Part shown: positions 44,410 through 51,189 of the stretch, piece after piece
Numbering within the stretch: position 1 is the first letter of the stretch
Layout of the letters: each line of letters begins with the position of its first letter
Assembly: GCA_900696645.1 (NCBI GenBank)
Contig: CAADGV010000033.1
Span: forward strand, 186,001-250,000
Source of the DNA: an uncultured Chlorobiota bacterium
Lineage (GTDB): Bacteria; Bacteroidota; Ignavibacteria; UBA10030; UBA6906
Length of the DNA stretch: 64,000 bases
Direction: 5' to 3'
Position numbers and translations under genes: made by a program
The notes under the pieces: model-generated
What the model was told of the DNA's origin: nothing
The model's input: only the letters and a program-made list of their open reading frames with translations
The model's database searches: none

Positions 44410-44635
44410 AGGAAGGTTCGAATTCCATTGTTATCAGCAGCGTAGGATTCGGGGCGAGACCAAACTCGCTAAGGTCCTCTCCCTCTAAGTGTAAGGTAAC
44501 GGCCTCGTTGAGGTTGCTGATGGTTTCATCCACGGTGGTTCCTTGAGTGACAACGTTGATTTCTTTGCACTCGGCAATGTAGTAGTCATCCCCCTTGCGG
44601 ATGAATGCTTTTATCGTACGTTGGAGTTGTGCCAT
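44402..44635 (-). CDS. hicB: HicB-family antitoxin
   Basis: A 77-residue HicB-type protein from the ATG at 44635, which has GGAG six bases upstream; a longer form starts at 44650. Typical features are FIRKGDDYYIAECKEINV, then QGTTVDETISNLNEAVTLHL. HicB partners bind HicA and repress their own operon. Here no DNA-binding extension is visible and the adjoining hicA is frameshifted, so this antitoxin is an orphan in function. It is intact and may persist as an anti-addiction gene. Confidence 0.88.
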   Translation of the reverse strand: MAQLQRTIKAFIRKGDDYYIAECKEINVVTQGTTVDETISNLNEAVTLHLEGEDLSEFGLAPNPTLLITMEFEPSYV

Positions 44636-44704
44636 TGAGACTCCGGCCATGAATGATGAATCTGATTCTGCATCATACTATCGAATTGATGAGAAATAGT
44701 CAAG

Positions 44705-44872
44705 GTGTTCGATCTTCTCGATCGCGAAGTGGCAACGTTGGTAGATGAGGTTCAGGAGGCGGGATACAAGTCAGTGCAATGGGACGCGTCGGGCGTTTCG
44801 AGCGGCGTGTATTTGTACCAGATGAAATCCGGCAGTTTAGTCCAAACACGAAAACTCATGCTGATGAAGTAA
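44705..44872 (+). pseudogene. Relic T9SS sorting domain
   Basis: Reads VFDLLDREVATLVDEVQEAG, then SGVSSGVYLYQMKSG and RKLMLMK plus TAA, the C-terminal half of a T9SS type A domain with no gene upstream. Thirty bases (44743-44772) are identical to 44042-44071 inside the intact gene at 42636. The hicBA pair lies between the two copies. The downstream hairpin GGGGCGA/TCGCCCC at 44884-44907 may be its old terminator. Confidence 0.85.
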
Positions 44873-45261
44873 GGGTCTTCGAAGGGGCGAACCCATCGGG
44901 TCGCCCCCGGTTCCGGCTTGCACCTTCACTTCCTATTCTGTATCTTTCTGCCAGCTTGATACATATCTCAACCGGTAGAGGAAGCGGAAACAGCCAACCA
45001 ACCCCGCTGGAATCGCCGGTATTGCTTCACAAACATTCATTGGTGGTTTGGTCGCAACGGCAGATTGAACCTGCCGGCAATCCATTTCAGCGTTCTCAGA
45101 ATAAAAATAAACCGCAATTGCGGATAATTCGTCATCTCAAGCCATTTTTTGGAAGGAGGTGGGGTACGTAAACTGCTGCATAGCGTGTTGACTGTTATGA
45201 GCACGTCAACGTGCATGTTTGATCATCTAACTACCACACACAAACACATTTGGAGTATGTT
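44873..45261. other. Intergenic region before the glycine-rich gene
   Basis: About 390 bases. Besides the GGGGCGA/TCGCCCC hairpin it holds GCACGT/ACGTGC near 45204 and an AAGGAGGTGGGG sequence near 45151 that is not followed by a convincing gene. A 130-codon frame across 44779-45171 has unlikely composition and overlaps the relic domain. Confidence 0.35.
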
Positions 45262-45555
45262 ATGGAAGGTATTCTCCCCTTACTTATCCAGGTCGTGAGC
45301 GGCGCAGTCGGCGGCAATGTCGCCGGTAACATGATGAAGAAAAGTTCGTTGGGCACGCTCGGCAATTCCATTGCCGGAATTGTTGGCGGCGGATTGGGCG
45401 GTCAACTCTTAGGAATGTTGACAGGTGGTGCAGCCCCCGAAGCGAGCGGAATGGACCTCGGAGGCATTATCAGCAGTATCGCCGGCGGAGGTGTCGGTGG
45501 CGGCGTTCTGATGGCCATCATTGGCCTCATCAAGCAGGCAATGGCAAAGAAGTAA
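45262..45555 (+). CDS. Small glycine-zipper membrane-associated protein
   Basis: A 97-residue protein from the ATG at 45262, with TTGGAG about seven bases upstream. It is nearly all glycine-zipper repeats (VVSGAVGGNVAGNMM, IAGIVGGGLGGQLLG, ISSIAGGGVGGGVLMAI) and ends in a short basic tail. Such sequences insert in or associate with membranes, and similar small proteins occur in many bacteria without known role. A terminator-like hairpin follows it. Confidence 0.7.
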   Translation: MEGILPLLIQVVSGAVGGNVAGNMMKKSSLGTLGNSIAGIVGGGLGGQLLGMLTGGAAPEASGMDLGGIISSIAGGGVGGGVLMAIIGLIKQAMAKK

Positions 45556-45580
45556 GAAACCAGGATTTGTACGAAACCAA

Positions 45581-45609
45581 CCGCCTGTCCGTTGCATACG
45601 GGCAGGCGG
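45581..45609 (+). terminator. Terminator-like hairpin after the glycine-zipper gene
   Basis: CCGCCTGTCCGT pairs with ACGGGCAGGCGG (one G-U) around TGCAT, followed by ATTTGTGTTTTTTG. The CCTG/CAGG-rich stem also resembles the mini-palindromes of the restriction island. Confidence 0.75.
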
Positions 45610-45667
45610 ATTTGTGTTTTTTGATACTCAACAAACGAACCGTCAACTATCGACCAACACCCACCAA

Positions 45668-46345
45668 CTAATCGGGACGTCCGTTCCGGTCGTTGTCTTT
45701 GAAGCCTGCCGAGAACGAAGCCTTGATTGCGTCGTCAATTGTCTGTGCATTGCCCGGCACAGTCGGGTCGAGGGCCTGCCCGTTGCGGACAAACCACGAG
45801 TCCGGATTGACAACAAGCGTGACGTTTACGATTTCGTCATTCGTGACGGAAAGGGGAGTTGAAAGCCTGATTTCCTGACTGGCATTCTGCCGTGATTTGT
45901 ACACGAAGGACTGCCCGTTGTACGTCCCACGAACTATTACCGAATATCGAAGCTGTCCGCCTTCTCCATCACGAAACTCCTGATCAGGAATCGGCTCGAA
46001 ATCCTCGGGTTTGTGCAGGCGGAAGCGGATGCGGTCGTACTTCCCGATCGGCACGTTCGAGGCTGCAACCTGGTTGACAGAGCCGTTCAAGTTCAGCGTA
46101 ACTGCAAACGGCCCCACCTTCACATCAACTCCGTTATCCGACGGGAATTGATGGAACCTGATGTTCTTCAAGAGAATCTTTGCCGACTCGATGGTGAGTG
46201 TGCCTCCCGTTTTCTGAACCGGAGACTGGCTTGCTATGCTGAACGAGAAGTTCGCCGGGTCTGTCGGCGACGTGACATTCTCCTTGCTGCAACCTGTGAA
46301 CGCAATTGCTGCAAGCACGAGGGCGGAAACGATCTGCTTTTTCAT
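45668..46345 (-). CDS. Lipoprotein, DUF4382-like
   Basis: A 225-residue lipoprotein: signal MKKQIVSALVLAAIAFTGC with lipobox FTGC at cysteine 19. The strand-rich mature part (ILLKNIRFHQFPSD, GPFAVTLNLNGS, VPIGKYDRIRFRLHKPE, TPLSVTNDEIVNVTLVVNP) resembles DUF4382-type domains, where a carbohydrate-binding-like fold has been proposed. It ends in FKDNDRNGRPD, an Asp-rich tail that may bind calcium. A good AAAGGAG site precedes the ATG. Probably anchored in the envelope. Confidence 0.7.
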   Translation of the reverse strand: MKKQIVSALVLAAIAFTGCSKENVTSPTDPANFSFSIASQSPVQKTGGTLTIESAKILLKNIRFHQFPSDNGVDVKVGPFAVTLNLNGSVNQVAASNVPIGKYDRIRFRLHKPEDFEPIPDQEFRDGEGGQLRYSVIVRGTYNGQSFVYKSRQNASQEIRLSTPLSVTNDEIVNVTLVVNPDSWFVRNGQALDPTVPGNAQTIDDAIKASFSAGFKDNDRNGRPD

Positions 46346-46580
46346 GAGATGCTCCTTTATGATATGAGTGATGGTTGATTAGAATTGGTTGTGATCATCT
46401 CGTGTCTAATGTCGTGCCACCGTGTTCACATGAATTTCTTTGGAAAAAGCGGGAAAAAAGTGTTGAAGAAATCAACCGTGGGGCAGGATGGGGACGCTAC
46501 TGCGTGGATTCGTAAGGGTAGATGTTGCGATGCCGGGTCAGTTTGCCTGGCGGATCTATGCTCGGGGTGGGAACAAAGAA

Positions 46581-46604
46581 AGCGAGGGGAGGAATCCCCC
46601 CGCT
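46581..46604 (-). terminator. Terminator of the NTF2-like lipoprotein gene
   Basis: AGCGAGGGG pairs with CCCCCCGCT (one mismatch) around AGGAAT, and on the minus strand is followed by TTCTTTGTT. It lies 15 bases after the stop at 46619. Confidence 0.7.
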
Positions 46605-46618
46605 CTTGTTAGCACGAA

Positions 46619-47089
46619 TTAACCACCGGCTGAAGGCGGAGGCATCGGTATGGAGGCATGATCCATGAGGAACACCATTTTCCCGTCTCGATTTGCCTTG
46701 ACATCGGTGTATCTCCCCTCAATAACCATCTCAGGCTCAGTCATCGTGTATCGCCATTTACCCCACGTGATAACGACGTCGCCGGCCACTCTGTAGTTCG
46801 CGTCAGTCATTTCCAGCTTTCCTCTTACCGGAGAGGAAAAGTCCTTCACAAAACCTTCCTTCACAGCATCCCATCCCCGAAGTTCCATTTCTCCCGGTGG
46901 GAAGGAGATAACCTCCGGGCTGTTCCAATATGTTGAACTTGCCATCTCGACATCCCCGTTATTGTATGCGTCAAGCCACTTCGCATCCAACGCCTTCGCT
47001 TCGGCGATCATTTGCTCGGGAGATTCTCCCGGCGCTGCACATCCGATGAGCAGAGAGAAGAAGAAACTGCAAAGCAGAATCCGTTTCAT
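46619..47089 (-). CDS. SnoaL/NTF2-like (DUF4440-type) lipoprotein
   Basis: A 156-residue protein with a lipoprotein signal (MKRILLCSFFFSLLIGC, cysteine 17) followed by an NTF2-like fold: EQMIAEAKALDAKWLDAYNN, then MASSTYWNSPEVISFPPG and GWDAVKEGFVKDF. The latter resembles DUF4440/SnoaL domains of small calcium/calmodulin-kinase-association type. Such secreted relatives have no fixed activity. A GGAGG ribosome-binding site is present. It has its own terminator. Confidence 0.78.
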   Translation of the reverse strand: MKRILLCSFFFSLLIGCAAPGESPEQMIAEAKALDAKWLDAYNNGDVEMASSTYWNSPEVISFPPGEMELRGWDAVKEGFVKDFSSPVRGKLEMTDANYRVAGDVVITWGKWRYTMTEPEMVIEGRYTDVKANRDGKMVFLMDHASIPMPPPSAGG

Positions 47090-47323
47090 TGGTTTTCCTC
47101 CAATAGTAGTTGAGAAAAGGTAAAGCAGTGAGTTAGTTATGAATCAGCAGCAATGATGAAGAATGCGGAAACGGTAATGACGAGTAGTTGAGAGTGCCAA
47201 CAACGAAATAAGAGTTCTTTCGACGAAAGTCAAGCTTTTTCGTATTGAACTCTCCGCAGAACATGAATGTTGACTCATCAGAGAGATGTTTGTACCTTTT
47301 GGTACAAAAAATGGAGATTGCTG

Positions 47324-48805
47324 ATGAGGTATGTTGTTCTTTGTGCGTGCGTTGCACTCACAGTAGCCGGATGTACAGTCAACCACAACGAAGTTATCGT
47401 CGATCCTTCTCAAATACCGGGTGGCGAGTATTCGTCGACAATTCAACCGATCTTCGACCGTGAGTGTGGCGGGTCGAGTTGCCACGGCGGCGGGCCGAGA
47501 GGATTTGCTGCAGGACTTGATCTGACGTCGTATGATGCAGTGATGCGTGGTTCCCGATTTGGGGCTGTGGTAGTTTCGGGGATGCCGTACATGAGCCATC
47601 TTGTTCAGACGATCAATCCGAACGATACTGTTTTGAGTCCCGTCTCTTCCGTTCAAATGCCCGCAAGCCGGAATCCACTTCCGTATGGTGACGTTCAGAC
47701 GATTGTCCGTTGGATCCGAAATGGAGCGAGAAACGACAGGGGTGAGTTGCCTTTTGCCGATCCGCGTCCGAGAGGCAAAGTCTTTTTCACAAGCCAATTT
47801 GTTGATCTTCTCGGCGTGCTCGATAGGGAAACACACCTCGTTACCCGCTACGTTTCTGTAGGGAGAACGCTTCCGATAACAGGCGTGTTGGAAGCCCCTC
47901 ACAATGTTGCGGTAGATGAGCAGGGAGTATACTACTACGTGACGATGATTCAGGGCGGGAAGCTGAAGAAATTCGAGGTTGCAACCAACCGGTTTGTCGG
48001 CGAAGTAAACGTGCCGGTGGCTCCAGCACACATCGTTCTGACGTCGGATGGGGCGAAGGCATACGTAACAGATTTTGATGTGTCGCAGGCCTCGGTCGGG
48101 CAGGTGTACGTCGTCAACACGGCTGCGATGTCCGTGACGAAAGTGATTCGCGGAGGTACGACGATGAAATCCACACACGCGGCCCGTCTCTCGCATGACG
48201 AGAAGTATCTCTACGTTGCCAGCAACGGGCGGGATATGCTTCATGTTATCAGCGTTGAGCGGGATTCTGTTGTTGCGGATATCCCGATTGCGTCGGATGT
48301 TCCGCCGTTCGGGTCGAATGTTCACAAGCCGTATCAGATTGCCGTCCGCAACGACGATCAGTTCATCTACACAACCCTAAACGGAACTGGCAGGGTAAGC
48401 ATTATCCGCAGAACGGGTGATACGTTTTCGTTGGTGAGTGACACGATTCGGGTCGGCACAAATCCCCTGCAATGCGAAGTGACGAGAGACCAGCGGTTTT
48501 TGTATGTCTGCAACAGAGGATCGGGTACTGTATCGGTAATTGATGCACAGACGAACCAATTCTTCACCACTATTGTCGATGTTGGCCCGCAGCCGCACGG
48601 AATTGATATTTCCGAGGATAGCCGCACGGTGTATGTAACATGCGAGAACGTCAATGCCTCGGAGCCGCCTCATCATCCTGTTACAGGAAGTACAGCACCG
48701 GGATTCATAGCAATTATCGATGTGGGCCTGCAATCCGTAGTCAAGAAAGTAGAAGTCGGGGGATTTGCCGCAGGCGTCGCAGTCTATCCGGGGAAGGGGA
48801 ATTGA
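47324..48805 (+). CDS. YVTN-type beta-propeller lipoprotein with a CX4CH haem-like motif
   Basis: From the ATG at 47324 (GGAG upstream) the protein has about 493 residues. It starts with a lipoprotein signal (VVLCACVALTVAGC). The N-terminal ~100 residues carry RECGGSSCHGGG, a CX4CH motif like the haem-binding segment of planctomycete-type c cytochromes, then RWIRNGA. The rest is a beta-propeller of YVTN/YNCE type (HNVAVDEQGVYYY, GAKAYVTDFDVSQ, RFLYVCNRGSGTVSVIDA, SRTVYVTCENV). An extracytoplasmic redox or binding function is possible, but haem attachment is not shown. The next lipoprotein gene follows one base later. Confidence 0.8.
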   Translation: MRYVVLCACVALTVAGCTVNHNEVIVDPSQIPGGEYSSTIQPIFDRECGGSSCHGGGPRGFAAGLDLTSYDAVMRGSRFGAVVVSGMPYMSHLVQTINPNDTVLSPVSSVQMPASRNPLPYGDVQTIVRWIRNGARNDRGELPFADPRPRGKVFFTSQFVDLLGVLDRETHLVTRYVSVGRTLPITGVLEAPHNVAVDEQGVYYYVTMIQGGKLKKFEVATNRFVGEVNVPVAPAHIVLTSDGAKAYVTDFDVSQASVGQVYVVNTAAMSVTKVIRGGTTMKSTHAARLSHDEKYLYVASNGRDMLHVISVERDSVVADIPIASDVPPFGSNVHKPYQIAVRNDDQFIYTTLNGTGRVSIIRRTGDTFSLVSDTIRVGTNPLQCEVTRDQRFLYVCNRGSGTVSVIDAQTNQFFTTIVDVGPQPHGIDISEDSRTVYVTCENVNASEPPHHPVTGSTAPGFIAIIDVGLQSVVKKVEVGGFAAGVAVYPGKGN

Positions 48806-48806
48806 C

Positions 48807-49781
48807 ATGAAGAAGATTGCCTTGTTCGCCGTTTTTTTATTAGCGATTTCTTGCAACGAAACGAACCATGTTGTAGCACCATTTGTGTCGCGAGTGTCAC
48901 TCACAGTTGGAAACCTTCCACCAGTTGAGAACGCCCACTATGCGTTATGGGGAACATTTTTCAATTTCAGCAATTCAAACGGCGGTGATGGACCGCAGCA
49001 CGAGGGTGAATTCGAGTTGTTCGGGGAGTTTACCGTTATGCCAGACGGCAGCTTGCGAAACTGGAATACGGGCAACGTACTGTTCGCTGTGCCCGAAGGA
49101 CGAGACCCGCAACTGTTGAAGGACATTGTTGTTACGATTCAAAGCGGCCACCATCATACACTTGCCAAGGCAAGTGAGGACGAGCCCGGCCCCGTTATCA
49201 TGGGGGGCGCATTCTACGGAACGGAATCCCATGCCTACGCCGACCTGTCAATGTCATATGCCGATGCCTTCAAATCCAATTTCTCTTTAGTGACGGGAAG
49301 GGCCACCATCGTTTGTCCGACATCGCCGTTGGATACCAATTCCGGAGTCTGGTTTGTTGAACCGGGCCCGCCGTACTCAGCAGGAATCAGAAACCTTCCG
49401 GCATTGCCGTCCGGTTGGCGATACCAGGGTTGGGTAATGCGTCCTGACATCGTAACGGGCATTTTCACATATTGGTCAACAGGCAGATTTTCGAGAGCCG
49501 ATAGCGCCGATTTTGACGGCGCCGGGCCGAATAGCGGACTGGCCCCGCCGCTCAATTTTCCCGGTCAGGACTTCGTGCAAGGCTCGACAGTCTTCACGAA
49601 CCTTCGATCAGGCGAATACTCGTTCATGGTGACCATTGAGCCCGTGCCCGATAATTCGCATGATCCGTTTTTCCTGAAGCTTCTTACGTCGGGCGCAAAT
49701 GCCCCTGTCGGGCGAACGTACACGATGCAAAATGTCATTGCCACGAGCGCCCCGACAGGAAGAGTTGTTATCATCAGATAA
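48807..49781 (+). CDS. Lipoprotein of unknown family, paired with the propeller gene
   Basis: A 324-residue lipoprotein (KKIALFAVFLLAISC, cysteine 16) starting one base after the propeller gene's stop codon. It has two similar strand-rich units (LPPVENAHYALWGTFFNF and LPALPSGWRYQGWVM, then SRADSADFDGAGPNSG), suggesting an internal duplication of a small beta-domain that reads like a measurement- or anchor-type domain. No enzyme motif is seen. The pairing suggests that the two proteins act together in the envelope. Confidence 0.65.
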   Translation: MKKIALFAVFLLAISCNETNHVVAPFVSRVSLTVGNLPPVENAHYALWGTFFNFSNSNGGDGPQHEGEFELFGEFTVMPDGSLRNWNTGNVLFAVPEGRDPQLLKDIVVTIQSGHHHTLAKASEDEPGPVIMGGAFYGTESHAYADLSMSYADAFKSNFSLVTGRATIVCPTSPLDTNSGVWFVEPGPPYSAGIRNLPALPSGWRYQGWVMRPDIVTGIFTYWSTGRFSRADSADFDGAGPNSGLAPPLNFPGQDFVQGSTVFTNLRSGEYSFMVTIEPVPDNSHDPFFLKLLTSGANAPVGRTYTMQNVIATSAPTGRVVIIR

Positions 49782-49785
49782 ATGA

Positions 49786-50559
49786 ATGCAGGTAGCACAA
49801 TCTATAATGAAGAACATCTCGAGTTACGGATTTTTCCCTCAACGTCAACACTTTCCGATTCATCACAAAGCAAAGATACTCGCAGGGGCAATTTTTGCAT
49901 CTTTTGTCATTGCGGCAAAGGCTGACGCCCAGTTCGAGGGAGTGGTGGAAAGCAAGAACATTTCAACAAACGAATTCGGCAGTCCGCAGGAATTTGTGAT
50001 GACGATGTGGATCAAGAAAGATATGGTGAAGATCGAAACCCGAAGCGAAACTTTCAGCTCGACTATGATCTATCGGACGGACAAGCGGCGTATCTGGATG
50101 CTCAATGCCGACGACAAGTCGTATTTTGAGATTTCACAGGATGAGAAGCCTCAGGAAATGATCGCCCCCGGCGGCACAACGGCGAAGTATTCCATTGACC
50201 GGACAGGCAAAACCAGAACCATTGCGGGCTTTCGATGCGAGCAGTTCATTATCGAGAGGGAAACCGAGCGGACGGAATTGTGGGGGACGAAGAGTTTGAG
50301 CCATCTCGTCACTACTCTTTCGAAAGCGCTGGGTCAGGAGCATGCCGAGGCAACCGAAGGCGCTACCGCAGAAGTGATGAAAATGGGAATCTACCCCCTC
50401 GCTTCGGCCACGAAAATCGACGGCGTTCTGGCCGAATCGCAGGAAGTGACCCGAATAGAAGAGAAGAAACTCGACCCCTCAATCTTTGATTTGCCTGCCG
50501 GCTACAAGAAGCAGAAATCCGTTGAGTTTTTCGACCCGGGGGGAGAGGAGAAGAAATAG
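49786..50559 (+). CDS. Secreted DUF4412 protein
   Basis: A protein of up to 257 residues; an ATG at 49807 is an alternative start. The first ~48 residues end in a hydrophobic segment (LAGAIFASFVIAAKADA) that looks like a signal peptide after a long basic lead. The DUF4412 pattern follows: FEGVVESKNIST, then EFVMTMWIKKDMVKIETRS, MIYRTDKRRIWMLNADDKSY and GFRCEQFIIE. The family is periplasmic and of unknown function. It is closely downstream of the lipoprotein gene and has a terminator after it. Confidence 0.78.
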   Translation: MQVAQSIMKNISSYGFFPQRQHFPIHHKAKILAGAIFASFVIAAKADAQFEGVVESKNISTNEFGSPQEFVMTMWIKKDMVKIETRSETFSSTMIYRTDKRRIWMLNADDKSYFEISQDEKPQEMIAPGGTTAKYSIDRTGKTRTIAGFRCEQFIIERETERTELWGTKSLSHLVTTLSKALGQEHAEATEGATAEVMKMGIYPLASATKIDGVLAESQEVTRIEEKKLDPSIFDLPAGYKKQKSVEFFDPGGEEKK

Positions 50560-50560
50560 A

Positions 50561-50586
50561 AAAGGCTAACAAGACTGTTAGCCTTT
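50561..50586 (+). terminator. Hairpin after the DUF4412 gene
   Basis: A perfect 10-bp stem AAAGGCTAAC/GTTAGCCTTT with loop AAGACT directly after the stop codon. Its last bases overlap the first of the two 24-bp tRNA-derived repeats. Confidence 0.8.
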
Positions 50587-50606
50587 CTGTACCAAAGGAG
50601 GGACTC
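50583..50606. repeat. 24-bp copy of the tRNA-Leu 3' end
   Basis: Identical over 24 bases to 51007-51030, which covers the 3' part of the tRNA-Leu gene and its trailer. The distance between the copies is 424 bases. It looks like one end (att-like) of a small element inserted at the tRNA gene, with the GIY-YIG gene inside. It is followed by the perfect hairpin CCCCGAACGC/GCGTTCGGGG. Confidence 0.85.
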
Positions 50607-50669
50607 CCCGAACGCGGAGCGTTCGGGGTAAACGAACCTTTACCCCGACTTTGTCGGGGCTCACCCGGT

Positions 50670-50930
50670 TTAGGATGTTTTTGATAAGATGACCTGATCG
50701 AGAAACCTGTGGCCGGGGCCGCTTTTTAGGCATCGCTCTCTCTGTCTGGCTTCGGAACGTGTTGGGACTTGTTCAGAGTAGACAAGTATAAAAGGGCGGC
50801 GGTGACGGGTAGAAAACGTTTTTCCGGAATCGTGCTCATTGATCCGACGCTCAATATCTGATGTCATTCCGATGTAGAGTTTATTGTCCCTAAGCGATCG
50901 AAGAACGTAGACGGTATAGAGGGCTGTCAT
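50670..50930 (-). CDS. Small GIY-YIG nuclease
   Basis: An 86-residue stand-alone GIY-YIG domain protein. The motif is TVYVLRS (GIY part) and KLYIGMTSD (YIG part), followed by the conserved arginine in IERRINEHDSG and a later glutamate in ARQRERCLKSG. All catalytic positions look present. Related stand-alone proteins cut DNA, and some are mobile. The gene lies between the two 24-bp tRNA-Leu repeats, so it is the only cargo of the presumed insertion. Confidence 0.9.
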   Translation of the reverse strand: MTALYTVYVLRSLRDNKLYIGMTSDIERRINEHDSGKTFSTRHRRPFILVYSEQVPTRSEARQRERCLKSGPGHRFLDQVILSKTS

Positions 50931-51013
50931 CTGCGGGTTGCTGAGAGGGATTGGGTCTTGCCACGACGACGCTCCGTCCCGACGTTGGTCGGGAGGGCTT
51001 CTCGAACTTTCTG

Positions 51014-51099
51014 TACCAAAGGAGGGACTCGAACCCTCACCCGGTGTAAGCCGGACTGGATTTTGAGTCCAGCGCGTCTACCAATTCCGCCACTTTGGC
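51014..51099 (-). tRNA. tRNA-Leu (anticodon CAA)
   Basis: The minus strand folds as a class II tRNA: acceptor GCCAAAG/CTTTGGT (one G-U), D-arm with GGTAGACGC, anticodon stem CTGGA/TCCAG with loop CTCAAAA (anticodon CAA), and a long variable arm (CCGGCTTACACCGG). The T arm is GAGGGTTCGAGTCCCTC. The discriminator is A and CCA is not encoded. The 3' end is the source of the 24-bp repeat at 50583. Confidence 0.95.
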
Positions 51100-51189
51100 A
51101 TTGAGTTGAACACAATATAAACTTTTCGGCCGGGAAAAACAATTTGCTCGTCTTTGCTACGAAACCTCTTTCATGTATATTTCTTCACG

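Noticed and set aside
44779-45171. Plus-strand frame of 130 codons
   Set aside because: It overlaps the relic sorting domain in another frame and has unlikely composition and no start signal.
45581-45609. Another mini-palindrome insertion
   Set aside because: The arms resemble the CCTGCC family, but position and the following T run fit an ordinary terminator of the glycine-zipper gene. Noted only as related in sequence.
47144-48325. Long minus-strand open frame (393 codons) across the propeller gene
   Set aside because: Rich in Arg, His and Cys with no domain; the plus-strand gene has a lipobox and propeller repeats.
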